DNA of 64,000 bases from Paenibacillus_V sp046244365 (GCF_046244365.1 NZ_CP176395.1:1240001-1304000), one strand, 5' to 3'. Shown: positions 8,272 to 15,963, counted from the stretch's first letter. Notes: generated by a model from the sequence alone, not told the origin. A program made the numbers and translations.

Positions 8272-8524
8272 ACGACGAGCTTTCGTTTCGTTTTGAGAGG
8301 GGCGAGGGTCGGCACAGAAGTAATGTTGAATGGACAAGATGAAGCCTCCAGCCCGCTCCGATAGGGGCGGTTTTGGAGGCTTCATTTTGCGTTTCGGGGA
8401 CCGGTTCTTGCCGCTCCTTTTTGTTTACGGAGAGAATGATGATTCATATAGGTAAGAGGAAAAGCGGGTGTGGTTCGGGAGGATCGGAAGCCCGTAGCAA
8501 CTTTTTCTAATTGCGACGGCCTGG
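8272..8524. other. Convergent intergenic region with a hairpin
   Basis: Between the MFS gene and the convergent DUF2306 gene. A stem GAAGCCTCCA (8341-8350) / TGGAGGCTTC (8374-8383), followed by ATTTTGCGTTT on the plus strand, probably terminates the MFS transcript. No gene seen. Confidence 0.6.
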
Positions 8525-9175
8525 TTACGATCTTGCGGCGGCGGCATTCCTTCTGCCGATCAGCCGTTCCGCAATCAATAAATTCGGTATCCAGGCAATC
8601 CAGGCGATGACGGCAAAAGTATCGTTCGTATCGGTTAGCCCGAAGAGTACCGCTGCCAGCGGAATATAGAGCCGAAGCGAGATTGCCGCACAGGAGAGGG
8701 CGTAATTGCGTACCATCCAGCGGCCGTGCTCCCTCGGATCGCGATCGACGAGGATGCTTTTGAGACTGCGATAGAGGGTGTATAGCCACAAGACCGACAG
8801 CGAGCCGAAGCCGGCTTGCGCGATCCAGCCTCCGTTTGCATAGAAAGCCAGGTATAGGCCGGTCATGCCTCCGATCGCGATCATGACGGCATATACGCAG
8901 CCGATCGCACGGTGAACGCCGGGCATTCGAAGGCGAAGCCTCTTCATAAATTGAAACCAGCCGACAGCGAGGGCAACCCCCGCCGAAACCGCATGCGCGA
9001 ACAAGACGTTGTACCATAGTTCCGGAAGAGCGCCCTTTTCGGATACGAACATCCGCTGCCGAAGCCCCTCGGGCGTTCCGTACAGCACCAAGGCGTATGC
9101 GCCGATCGCTAAAGCCAAAAAAGCCAAAACGCCGAATCCCCATCCGCGAAACGCTCTTTTTCTCACATTCATCAT
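8525..9175 (-). CDS. DUF2306-type multipass membrane protein, 216 aa
   Basis: An integral membrane protein with about seven hydrophobic segments. The pattern resembles DUF2306: FAHAVSAGVALAVGWFQF ... MPGVHRAIGCVYAVMIAIGGMTGLYLAFYANGGWIAQAGFGSLSVLWLYTLYRSLK ... DPREHGRWMVRNYALSCAAISLRLYIPL. The conserved histidines (FAH, VHR, EHGRWM) recall heme-binding cytochrome-like folds, but no haem binding is established. The start at 9175 has GAGGAAT five bases upstream; an upstream in-frame ATG lacks an SD. Monocistronic. Function unknown. Confidence 0.82.
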   Translation of the reverse strand: MMNVRKRAFRGWGFGVLAFLALAIGAYALVLYGTPEGLRQRMFVSEKGALPELWYNVLFAHAVSAGVALAVGWFQFMKRLRLRMPGVHRAIGCVYAVMIAIGGMTGLYLAFYANGGWIAQAGFGSLSVLWLYTLYRSLKSILVDRDPREHGRWMVRNYALSCAAISLRLYIPLAAVLFGLTDTNDTFAVIAWIAWIPNLLIAERLIGRRNAAAARS

Positions 9176-9524
9176 CGATTCCTCGCAGTCCATAAAGTAG
9201 ATAATCGCATTTTATCACCCGGATGTTCCCTCTTTGAACCGTCCTGCGAAGGGCAGCCGATCCGTCGGAAGTCGGAGATTTTCGCATGTCGGAAGGTGGA
9301 ACAGCAGGTTGCAAGCGGCGAAAAATAAAGCCTTTTCGAGATTAGCAGCCCGGTACTGCGATCAGATCCCGCGGGCAGACGGTTGCTGTTTATACATTCG
9401 TGCACATCATGCGACGGTGGGGCTAGCGTGTAAGAAAAAGGAAGATAATATGGAACTTATTGACATAAGAACGCGTGTTCTGTATGATTGATGGTATCGA
9501 AACGCATTGTCCGGAGGGAAGAAG
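9176..9524. other. Divergent intergenic region
   Basis: 349 bp between the DUF2306 gene (minus) and the lectin-like gene (plus). Only the promoter at 9460-9488 is recognisable. No gene is supported. Confidence 0.6.
9460..9488 (+). promoter_or_regulatory. Consensus sigma-A promoter with SOS-box-like dyad in the spacer
   Basis: TTGACA (9460-9465), exactly 17 bp, then TATGAT (9483-9488). The spacer contains GAAC-GCGT-GTTC at 9469-9480, matching the GAAC-N4-GTTC core of the Bacillus LexA (DinR) box; the outermost flanking bases differ from consensus. A LexA site here would block RNA polymerase. It drives the lectin-like gene starting at 9525. Confidence 0.65.
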
Positions 9525-10577
9525 ATGACGAAGAACGAAACCTGCAATCGCACTTTTGGTCCGAACCGATTGGCTTGGAGTTTGTGGGATGACCTGGTGC
9601 ACTTTGATTTAGGCGAATCAGGCGCTACCCCGCAAATATGGCGTGACCGAGAGGCGCTTTATTTGGAAAAGGCTTCTTCTGCCGTATTTCTTCGTCATGA
9701 CGTATCTTTCGATTGTTTCCGTCTTCAGGCCGAGGTCGCCATTCCCGGGCATGCAGGGTTTATAGGACTTGTCTTCGGAGCCCGGGATTCCTCGAACTTT
9801 GAGCTGGCGTACCTTGCTCCCGAAGAAATTCAATATGACCCGGTCATGAACGGCTCGATGACTTGGCAGGTCTATAACGGCCCGTCCTACCAGAAGCCTT
9901 TGCCGAATACGACCGGAGTCTGGAGGACATTGGCTGTGGAAGTCCAACCGTCCGGCGCAGCGGTTTACTTGGATGACGATCCGGAGCCGCAGCTCGTCGT
10001 TTCCAACCTTCAGCATGGAGGAGCCGCGGGACAAATCGGCTTTTGGAACTTTTTGCCGTGCTACATACGCAATCTATCCGTGACAGAAATTCAACCGTCG
10101 CCAATCGTACGAACAAATAGGGAATTTCATCGGCTGCTTTCGGAAACCTTCGTAATGGAATGGATGGTTTCTGAGCCTTATCATAAGAACGGACATTCCG
10201 TTGTCTTGCCCGGCCGGACCAAAGCATATGTGGAGGAGAACGGAACCCTGAACATAAACAGAATGTACTCGGCCGAACAAGGAGCTACGGTACAAGCTTT
10301 TAGCGCGTTTTCTATTTCCGAGGAGAAAGAAACCTTGGTAACGTTCGGCTTCAGCGACCAGCTTCGTTTATGGGTCAATGAAGAAGAGGTGTACGAAGGG
10401 AAGTGGGGTTGGAGTCCGCCGGCGGGGGACGGCAGAATTCGTCCCGACTTTGCAGGCGTTCCTATTCGCTGGAGAGCCGGTTTGAACACGATTCGAGCTG
10501 AAATAACGAATCACGAAGGTTTTGGCTGGGGGTTAAGCCTCAGAACGGGGCTGTCCGGCGTTCAATTTTCGGAATAG
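9525..10577 (+). CDS. Lectin-like (LamG/DUF1080-type) domain protein, 350 aa
   Basis: No signal peptide, so cytoplasmic. Residues ~20-190 look like a concanavalin-like beta-sandwich of the LamG/3-keto-disaccharide-hydrolase type (FRLQAEVAIPGHAGFIGLVFGARDSSNFELAYLAP ... GVWRTLAVEVQPSGAAVYLDDDPEPQLVV ... AGQIGFWNFLPCYIRNLSV). Residues ~215-350 resemble a galactose-binding-like domain (LRLWVNEEEVYEGKWGWSPP ... RWRAGLNTIRAEITNHEGFGWGLSLR). The ATG at 9525 follows GGAGGG. It is transcribed from a perfect-spacing promoter with an SOS-box-like dyad. Catalytic residues are not evident and the role is unknown. Its last 45 bp overlap the convergent endonuclease-like gene. Confidence 0.8.
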   Translation: MTKNETCNRTFGPNRLAWSLWDDLVHFDLGESGATPQIWRDREALYLEKASSAVFLRHDVSFDCFRLQAEVAIPGHAGFIGLVFGARDSSNFELAYLAPEEIQYDPVMNGSMTWQVYNGPSYQKPLPNTTGVWRTLAVEVQPSGAAVYLDDDPEPQLVVSNLQHGGAAGQIGFWNFLPCYIRNLSVTEIQPSPIVRTNREFHRLLSETFVMEWMVSEPYHKNGHSVVLPGRTKAYVEENGTLNINRMYSAEQGATVQAFSAFSISEEKETLVTFGFSDQLRLWVNEEEVYEGKWGWSPPAGDGRIRPDFAGVPIRWRAGLNTIRAEITNHEGFGWGLSLRTGLSGVQFSE

Positions 10578-10943
10578 CTGAAGGCGTTCAAGGGAGGCCG
10601 CGCTACGCGTATACATTTGAGGGAACGTCTCCCGATTCAGCGCATAGCTGAACTTTTCACGATCCATATCTTTGATATGGCTCTGAAAGCCGTCACATTC
10701 CAGTCCGAAGCGGCCAAACGGTGGAAGAAAAGCAAGGTCGAGAAATTGCGATTTGCGGTTCCAATCGTAGATTTCATACTCCGGGTGCAAATGATCGAAA
10801 TTACCGAATAGCGGCCACCAGACATGCTGGAGAAGCAGCTTTTCGGCATAGTTGTGTCCCCTAAGCAATCGACCTTTCCGCTCCCCGCTTCTAAGAGCAA
10901 GATGACGTTCGAGAAACAATTGATGCGCGCTCTCAAAATCCAT
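10533..10943 (-). CDS. Endonuclease-like protein (DUF559/PD-(D/E)XK type), C-terminally truncated
   Basis: 136 aa. YEIYDWNRKSQFLDLAFLPPFGRFGLECDGFQSHIKDMDREKFSYALNRETF has the D69...E82-C-D84 arrangement of restriction-endonuclease-like folds (DUF559/Vsr-like). After NRETF (residue 107) the expected beta-strand/helix ending is missing. The tail (PQMYTRSAASLERLQLF...) ends by running 45 bp into the opposite strand of the lectin-like gene. The gene therefore looks truncated by a deletion and may be inactive. The ATG at 10943 has AAAGGAGG upstream. A leader hairpin with a T7 run sits just before it (10963-11011). Family assignment is from pattern only. Confidence 0.6.
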   Translation of the reverse strand: MDFESAHQLFLERHLALRSGERKGRLLRGHNYAEKLLLQHVWWPLFGNFDHLHPEYEIYDWNRKSQFLDLAFLPPFGRFGLECDGFQSHIKDMDREKFSYALNRETFPQMYTRSAASLERLQLFRKLNAGQPRSEA

Positions 10944-10962
10944 GAATACCCTCCTTTCTAAA

Positions 10963-11029
10963 TAAAAAAAGAACATCCCCTATGCCATCATCCGGCTAAA
11001 AGGACGTTCTTCGTCTGATGAAAATTATA
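10963..11029 (-). promoter_or_regulatory. Promoter followed at once by a leader terminator
   Basis: On the minus strand a TATAAT -10 lies at 11029-11024 with a poor -35 (TTCCAA) 17 bp upstream. Transcription from it would start near 11017. The RNA would begin with a long hairpin: AAGAACGTCC (11011-11002) pairs with GGATGTTCTT (10978-10969) with one G-U pair, and an inner GCC/GGC stem. A T7 run follows, ending about 6 bp before the SD of the endonuclease-like gene. This is the geometry of a transcription attenuator or of a very short terminated RNA. Confidence 0.55.
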
Positions 11030-11135
11030 CCGCATGCAGTGTTTGTTTGGAAGATCCGTCAGGCTGTAAAACGCCGTACGGATGGGTATGCGCGAAAAGC
11101 CGAATTAGAGTAAACCTATCTGCATCGTGCCGCAG

Positions 11136-11182
11136 TTGACAATCTTAACATTCTGCGATATTTTGTAGTTAAACATTTAATT
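11136..11182 (+). promoter_or_regulatory. marR promoter and MarR operator
   Basis: TTGACA (11136-11141), 17 bp, TATTTT (11159-11164). An imperfect dyad AGTTAAACATTTAATT (11167-11182) sits at the expected transcription start. It matches the perfect palindrome at 11728-11743 in 13 of 16 positions. Confidence 0.8.
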
Positions 11183-11200
11183 AATTGGAGCCGAAGCCTC

Positions 11201-11653
11201 ATGACAACCATTCAGCAGTACGTGACGCAGCATTCGCTTGAAGTGCAAACCTTTTTTGCCATGGTGGATACGACGGCCCGGATGATCGGCTACTCCGAAA
11301 AATATTGGTTTTCCAAAGGCTTGAACGGGGCGCGGATCCGGCTGCTTGTCGAGATCGCGAAGGAAGGCGGCTCGATTCTGCCGTCTGCGCTGGCAAGCCG
11401 GATCGGTGTGACGCGAGCCAACATCAGCGTACTGCTCGTTCCGCTCGAGGAGCAGGGATATATTCGAGTTTCTAGCCATCCGGAAGACGGTCGCAAACGG
11501 AGGATCGTACTGACGCCGGAAGGGGAAAGCCTGCTCTGGGATGTGCTTCCCGGTAACCGCGACGTGATAGCCGAGAAGATGAAGGTGCTTGACGACGCGG
11601 AAATGAGGCAGCTGTTGGCGTTGTTTAAGAAGATGACGGAAGGAACGAATTGA
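11201..11653 (+). CDS. MarR-family regulator, 150 aa
   Basis: A winged-helix dimeric repressor. Core: RIRLLVEIAKEGGSILPSALASRIGVTRANISVLLVPLEEQGYIRVSSHPEDGRKRRIVLTPEGESLL, with the wing DGRKRRI and recognition helix TRANISVLLVPLEEQGYI. N- and C-terminal helices form the dimer interface. The ATG at 11201 has GGAG ten bases upstream. The same AGTTAAA-type operator occurs before this gene and before the NmrA-like gene downstream, so it likely represses both. An inducer such as a quinone or electrophile would fit the enzyme controlled, but that is inference. Confidence 0.92.
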   Translation: MTTIQQYVTQHSLEVQTFFAMVDTTARMIGYSEKYWFSKGLNGARIRLLVEIAKEGGSILPSALASRIGVTRANISVLLVPLEEQGYIRVSSHPEDGRKRRIVLTPEGESLLWDVLPGNRDVIAEKMKVLDDAEMRQLLALFKKMTEGTN

Positions 11654-11727
11654 ATCGTTCACTTCCGCTTCCTTCCGAGTTCTACCGCGTCCTACTCGCC
11701 CTTCCCTTTCTCTCTTTTTCGACAAAA

Positions 11728-11743
11728 AGTTAAATATTTAACT
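11728..11743 (+). promoter_or_regulatory. Perfect 16-bp MarR operator upstream of NmrA-like gene
   Basis: AGTTAAATATTTAACT is fully palindromic and lies 30 bp upstream of the NmrA-like start codon. The matching imperfect copy is upstream of marR. Confidence 0.8.
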
Positions 11744-11773
11744 AAAATCAAAAATACGAGAGGGTGTAACCAA

Positions 11774-12589
11774 ATGAAAATAGCAATAACCGGAGCTACA
11801 GGGAAGCTGGGCAGACTCGTAGTACGGCAGCTCTTGTATCGAACACCGCCGCATAACATTGCAGTCAGCGTCCGGAGGCCCGAAGCGGCCCGGCGTTTGG
11901 CCGAACAAGGAGTTGCGGTAAGGTATGGCGACTATGACGACCCCGGATCGCTTGAGAAATCGTTCGCCGGCGCACAAAAGTTGCTGCTGATCTCTTCCTC
12001 GCATCCCGATGACACCGTCCGCTTCCGACAGCATACTGCAGCTATCGATGCCGCGCGGCGAGCAGGGGTAGCGCACATCGCGTATACAAGCATCGCTTTT
12101 GCAGAGAAGGGCAGACTGCCGCTGCATCGCCTCCATCTGAAAACAGAGCTGGCTATTCGCGAATCGGGCATCCCGTATACGATTTTGCGAAACGCTTATT
12201 ACATGGATGTTATTCACTTCCTCCGTGTCCGGGAGGCGCTCGCCAGCGGCGTTTTGCTTAGCCCGCCCGGAGAGTGGGCGTTCAATACGGCATCCCGAGA
12301 GGATTTGGGCGAGGCAGCCGCTGCTGTGCTCACGGAAGAAGGACACGGGAACCGCGTCTACGAATTGACGTCGCCTCGTACCTGGAACTTGGATGAGCTC
12401 GCTCGCGCGCTTAGCGCCGCGTCGGGTCGCCGCGTCATTCACCGTTCGGATCCGGCAGCGGTAAACGAAATATTCAAGCTGCTGCCTTGCTCCGACATGA
12501 AGAGCGTTTCTCCCGACCTTGAGAGGCTTATCGGACACTCTCCCCGTACGGTGGAGGAGGAGGTACGGCTTATGATCGAGCCACACTAA
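11774..12589 (+). CDS. NmrA-like NAD(P)-binding oxidoreductase (quinone oxidoreductase type 2, YtfG-like)
   Basis: 271 aa, atypical short-chain dehydrogenase. The Rossmann motif GATGKLG is at residues 7-13. Further family features: VRYGDYDDPGSLEKSFAGAQKLLLISSS, HIAYTSIAFAE, and ESGIPYTILRNAYYMD. The last is typical of NmrA/QOR2 proteins, which bind NADPH and reduce quinones or act as redox sensors. The usual YxxxK catalytic pair is absent, as in this subgroup. SD GAGAGGG upstream. It is the apparent target of the adjacent MarR, whose operator precedes it. Exact substrate unknown. Confidence 0.88.
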   Translation: MKIAITGATGKLGRLVVRQLLYRTPPHNIAVSVRRPEAARRLAEQGVAVRYGDYDDPGSLEKSFAGAQKLLLISSSHPDDTVRFRQHTAAIDAARRAGVAHIAYTSIAFAEKGRLPLHRLHLKTELAIRESGIPYTILRNAYYMDVIHFLRVREALASGVLLSPPGEWAFNTASREDLGEAAAAVLTEEGHGNRVYELTSPRTWNLDELARALSAASGRRVIHRSDPAAVNEIFKLLPCSDMKSVSPDLERLIGHSPRTVEEEVRLMIEPH

Positions 12590-12635
12590 ATCGTCCGGTA
12601 GTCGGCATACGGTATTATTGCAAGCCGTCATCATT

Positions 12636-12672
12636 TTGACATTTAATCGAACGATCGTTTATTATAGGGCCA
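12636..12672 (+). promoter_or_regulatory. tetR promoter with operator; predicted leaderless start
   Basis: TTGACA (12636-12641) and TATTAT (12660-12665) enclose a 21-bp dyad at 12644-12664 with the perfect core AACGATCGTT (12650-12659). A start seven bases after the -10 falls at 12672, the A of the ATG. No SD is present. Confidence 0.7.
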
Positions 12673-13244
12673 TGAGACACAAAGACACGAATAAAAGCGA
12701 AGCCATCCATCAAGCCACGATCGAGCTTCTGAACGAAATCGGCTTTTCCGACATCTCGATGTCCAAAATAGCCAAAAGAGCGAACGTATCCTCTTCGACG
12801 ATCTACGTATATTTTGAGAACAAGGAAGATATGCTGGGCAAGCTGTACGTGAACGTCAAAAGGAAAATGAGCCTGCAAATGCTTCAGGACGTTGACGAAA
12901 CGACCCCGGTACAAGCCGGATTCGAATTGCTCATGCGAAACTTGGTTGCGTTTATTGTAGACAACAAGGATTATTTTTTGTTTCTGGAGCAGTTCACCAA
13001 CTCGCCGCTGATCGAGAAATTACGTTTGGAAGAGGGCGCCGAGTTGTTCAAGCCGGTTTTCGATCTCATCGAGCGGGGCAAAAAAGAAAACGTGCTGAAA
13101 CAAGCGGACACCGCTCTGCTGTTGATGTATGGCTATTTTCCGGTTGCCCAGCTGGCGAAGGAGCACTTTAAAGGGAAGCTTTCCTTCCATCCGGACACCA
13201 TCAACAAAATGATCGAAATGAGCTGGGATGCTGTCAAAGCATGA
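12672..13244 (+). CDS. TetR-family regulator, 190 aa
   Basis: TetR DNA-binding domain at residues ~8-55 (AIHQATIELLNEIGFSDISMSKIAKRANVSSSTIYVYFENKEDMLGKLY), then a helical ligand domain containing FLEQFTNSPLI, typical of Bacillales TetR/AcrR proteins. The ATG at 12672 has no SD and coincides with the predicted transcription start, so translation is probably leaderless. The promoter spacer holds a 21-bp dyad that fits autorepression. The stop overlaps the next start (ATGA at 13241-13244), so it forms an operon with the SDR-like gene. Confidence 0.9.
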   Translation: MRHKDTNKSEAIHQATIELLNEIGFSDISMSKIAKRANVSSSTIYVYFENKEDMLGKLYVNVKRKMSLQMLQDVDETTPVQAGFELLMRNLVAFIVDNKDYFLFLEQFTNSPLIEKLRLEEGAELFKPVFDLIERGKKENVLKQADTALLLMYGYFPVAQLAKEHFKGKLSFHPDTINKMIEMSWDAVKA

Positions 13245-13960
13245 TCAGCCTAAGAAAGCAGGGATCGCGCATGCAAAAGCAAGTGAATCCGCTAAAACGC
13301 GGAATCCGGGTTTTGATTACAGGTGTAACCGGTATGGTGGGAGAGGGCGTACTGCACGAGTGTCTTTTGCATCCGGAGGTCGAACAGGTGTTGGTCGTGA
13401 ACCGGAGACCATGCGGCGTAAAGCATCCCAAGCTAACTGAAATTTTGCATGCCGATTTCCTTGATCTGACGAGCATTGCGGACCAGTTGCAGCCTTATGA
13501 CGCTTGCTTTTTTTGTCTGGGCGTTTCGTCGGTCGGCTTGAAGGAGGAGGAGTACTCGCGGCTTACGTATGATCTCACCTTGCACATGGCGAAGCTGCTA
13601 TCGGACCGGAACCCGAACATGGTCTTCTGTTACGTATCCGGAATCGGGACGGACAGCACGGAGCAGGGAAAGAGCATGTGGGCGAGAGTCAAGGGCAGGA
13701 CGGAAAACCATCTCATGCAGCTGCCCTTTAAGAAAGCGCATATGTTCAGACCGGGCTACATTCATCCGACAAAAGGGCTAAAGCATACACATAAGTATTA
13801 CACCGCGTTATCGTGGCTGTACCCGGTTTTGCGCCGGCTTCTGCCCCGATATACCGTTTCGCTCAAAGAGTTGGGGCTCGCGATGATTCATACGGCAACC
13901 CAAGGCTATGACCGATCCATCGTAGAACCGAAGGATATCGTCAAGCTTGCGGAAGGTTAA
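13241..13960 (+). CDS. NAD(P)-binding epimerase/SDR-like protein
   Basis: 239 aa from the coupled ATG at 13241, or 229 aa from the ATG at 13271, which has a weak AGGGA SD. Rossmann motif VLITGVTGMVGEGVLHECLLHPEVEQVLVVNRRP, then DACFFCLGVSSVGLKEEEYSRLTYDLTLHMAKLL and FCYVSGIGTDSTEQGKSMWARVKGRTENHLMQLPF. The YVSG and K-G-RTEN region replaces the usual YxxxK. This is the uncharacterised YbjT/Htatip2-like atypical SDR subgroup. Translationally coupled to the TetR gene, which probably controls it. Terminated by the hairpin at 13992-14028. Confidence 0.85.
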   Translation: MISLRKQGSRMQKQVNPLKRGIRVLITGVTGMVGEGVLHECLLHPEVEQVLVVNRRPCGVKHPKLTEILHADFLDLTSIADQLQPYDACFFCLGVSSVGLKEEEYSRLTYDLTLHMAKLLSDRNPNMVFCYVSGIGTDSTEQGKSMWARVKGRTENHLMQLPFKKAHMFRPGYIHPTKGLKHTHKYYTALSWLYPVLRRLLPRYTVSLKELGLAMIHTATQGYDRSIVEPKDIVKLAEG

Positions 13961-13991
13961 GCACAAGGAAGCACGAGAAAGAAACGTAAAG

Positions 13992-14028
13992 TCCGCCTTC
14001 GGCGTATGCCGCTAGGCGGATTTTTTTT
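13992..14028 (+). terminator. Rho-independent terminator
   Basis: Stem TCCGCCT (13992-13998) / AGGCGGA (14014-14020) with an inner GGC/GCC pair, followed directly by eight T. Ends the tetR-SDR operon. Confidence 0.92.
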
Positions 14029-14047
14029 GCGAGTGTCCGGGCTGGGA

Positions 14048-14842
14048 TTAGATCGAGAAGGGAAGGTTCAAGCGGGGAAGCAGCTCGGGATCAAACGTGG
14101 AAAGGGTCAATCGCAGGATATAACCGTCTTTTACGATGCAAAGACCCGTATCGGTTTCGCTGAAGCTGCAGCTGCTGTCTTTCTGCAATAACGATTTGAC
14201 CTTCTCTATCGGACGGGGGGAGGATACGCCCAAGGTTACTTCCATTTTTGGCGGCAGGGCGAGCATCGCTATCGGAATCCATTTTCTTTGCTTCGAGACG
14301 ACGACGGCATGCGCGGTTCCTCCGATCGCAAACGTAAAGGTTTCGGATACTTTATCCATTTTCATGCCGAATAGCTGCTGCAGCCAATCCCGGAACAACG
14401 GGACGCTTTCGACGGGAAAGCCGATTTCGCGAAGGTATAGGAGATGATAGGGCCCGCTGGGCTCGAGTATGTTTTCTTGGATATAGGGATGCGCGATCAG
14501 TTCCAGCAGGTTACCGTCGCAATCGCGAAAGTAGACGTTTTTTCCCGTTTCGAAGGAGTCGATTTCCCGGCCGTCGCTCCAGGCTTGAAGTAGAATGCCG
14601 TTATGCCGAAGCATCTCAATGGCAAGATCGAATTTGGAGTAGGGAACCTCGAACGCAAAATGAGCGGGTGCGACGGGTTCGTACACTTCCCTAAACGTCA
14701 ATGTAACATGCGGGGTAGGCTGAAAACGAATTCGGTCATGCGACTCGTGCACGATTGGAAACTGCAGCCGCTCATGGTAAAACCGCTTCACGCTCGGAAT
14801 CGATACCGTCTGCAGCTGCAGGTCGGCAAAATGAGTAATCAA
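14048..14842 (-). CDS. Two-domain VOC-family protein (ring-cleaving dioxygenase-like)
   Basis: 264 aa in two vicinal-oxygen-chelate modules. The first (1-125) has HFADLQLQTVSIPSVKRFYHERLQFPI, AHFAFEVPYSKFDLAIEMLRHNGI and YFRDCDGNLLELIAHP; the H and E are candidate metal ligands. The second (~130-264) is more degenerate. This is the architecture of CatE/glyoxalase-like extradiol dioxygenases, though many members are only putative. The start is TTG, the only start fitting the domain, with AAGGAAGTGAG upstream. Substrate not predictable. Confidence 0.82.
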   Translation of the reverse strand: MITHFADLQLQTVSIPSVKRFYHERLQFPIVHESHDRIRFQPTPHVTLTFREVYEPVAPAHFAFEVPYSKFDLAIEMLRHNGILLQAWSDGREIDSFETGKNVYFRDCDGNLLELIAHPYIQENILEPSGPYHLLYLREIGFPVESVPLFRDWLQQLFGMKMDKVSETFTFAIGGTAHAVVVSKQRKWIPIAMLALPPKMEVTLGVSSPRPIEKVKSLLQKDSSCSFSETDTGLCIVKDGYILRLTLSTFDPELLPRLNLPFSI

Positions 14843-15028
14843 AGCGGCTCACTTCCTTTAAGGATTTTTCTTTTATTAAACTTAATATACAACAATATAT
14901 GTAAAGTAGCTATGGTTTTATTCTATTCACGTGTAAGGCTTCAATATAGCGGTCTTACTGGGTGTAAGTGCAGAACACCCTGCTTGTCGCCGCCGGTATT
15001 TCCTCAGTGCTGCCCGGAAGGTACGAGT

Positions 15029-15052
15029 AAGCCTGATCAAGCGATCAGGCTT
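15029..15052. repeat. Perfect 10-bp stem-loop
   Basis: AAGCCTGATC - AAGC - GATCAGGCTT, between the VOC and GNAT genes (both minus strand). No T run follows on either strand, so it may be a terminator without a tail or an RNA-stabilising stem after the GNAT gene. Confidence 0.5.
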
Positions 15053-15103
15053 GCCGAGATGGGGGCGATTTCTTTTGTACGGAAGGGATGCGCATGGGAG
15101 CGG

Positions 15104-15622
15104 TCAGCGAACTTTGCATTCGTAAAATGCAGTGGGATACTTGCCATAAAGCAATTGCTCCCTTACTCTTACGAATCCGTTGCGCTCATAAAAATCGCAT
15201 AATTTAGGACGATCGGCAGCACAATCCAGTCGTACATAGCTCTTGCCGAGTGTTATCGCCAACCGCTTAGCACACTCAATCATTTCTTGAGAACATCCGT
15301 TTTTTGCGTATTGCCTCTTAACAGCCAGTTTGTGTAAGAACAAAGATTCATTAGCGGCTATGTCGGACCACATAGGGTCTTCTTCTTGAAGAATCATGGT
15401 AGCCGCTGCTTGATCTTCCAAGCGACCGATATAGACGTTACCGATGCCATAACGCTTTAAGAGTCCGGCAACCGAGTACTGGTTCTCGCTCCACATTTCT
15501 TGGTCGATCTTCTTTAGCCATATCGCGGCCTCTTCAAGAATGGTTGAAGCTTGCTCAATCTCCTGTTCCATCGCTTTCGAGATTTGGAGCAGGTTGCCTT
15601 TGCGTGGATTCGGATCGGCCAT
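15104..15622 (-). CDS. GNAT-family N-acetyltransferase, 172 aa
   Basis: A Gcn5-related acetyltransferase. Residues ~15-60 form the N-terminal helices. The acetyl-CoA-binding core is FLHKLAVKRQYAKNGCSQEMIECAKRLAITLGKSYVRLDCAADRPKLCDFYERNGFVRVRE; the pyrophosphate loop RxxxxxG is partly kept (RQYAKNG). LDCxxxNxxLxxFYxxxGF-type signature at residues ~130-150. The ATG at 15622 has an excellent ACGGAGG SD. Substrate unknown. Monocistronic. Confidence 0.9.
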   Translation of the reverse strand: MADPNPRKGNLLQISKAMEQEIEQASTILEEAAIWLKKIDQEMWSENQYSVAGLLKRYGIGNVYIGRLEDQAAATMILQEEDPMWSDIAANESLFLHKLAVKRQYAKNGCSQEMIECAKRLAITLGKSYVRLDCAADRPKLCDFYERNGFVRVREQLLYGKYPTAFYECKVR

Positions 15623-15650
15623 AGATACCTCCGTAAGGTTTTTCAACATT

Positions 15651-15821
15651 TTAGCATAAACCGTATCCACTTACTTCCCGATCTAATGACGCCATTTCAA
15701 TAGATAAATTTCCGATGCTATTGCTTTCCTCATTTAGCTTTTTCCAAATATCTTCTTCATATAGGCTACCGATACCGGTTTCGATAATGGATAGCCGGGT
15801 ATCTAATGATGCCTCCAGTGA
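15651..15821 (-). pseudogene. Possible coding remnant upstream of the GNAT gene
   Basis: A 57-codon open stretch with protein-like composition (TRLSIIETGIGSLYEEDIWK ... LSIEMASLDREVSGYG). It has a proper stop codon at 15651-15653 but no ATG/GTG start with an SD, and it is bounded upstream by another stop. It may be the 3' end of a lost gene. No family recognised. Confidence 0.25.
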
Positions 15822-15905
15822 TTAGAGTTTAATCCATATACCGCCACAACCGCCATCGGCGGCCGTCACAGCCCTCAACTCCGCGTCTGACGCGACTCTT
15901 GCTTT

Positions 15906-15963
15906 TTACTCTTCCCCCGTCGCAATCGGATTCTCGCTATACGTGATCCAATCGCTCCAGCTT
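15906..15963 (-). repeat. Relic A of the sseA 3' end
   Basis: Reads SWSDWITYSENPIATGEE-stop on the minus strand, closely matching the C-terminus of the sulfurtransferase at 20444 (SWSDWISYEENPIAVGEE). Similarity stops at both ends. A second relic lies at 19117-19168. The rest of 15822-16282 contains no supported gene. Confidence 0.8.

Noticed and set aside
8382..9314. 310-codon minus-strand frame
   Set aside because: Overlaps the DUF2306 gene in another frame, and its translation is Arg/Ser-rich without structure. The DUF2306 frame has the SD and membrane pattern.
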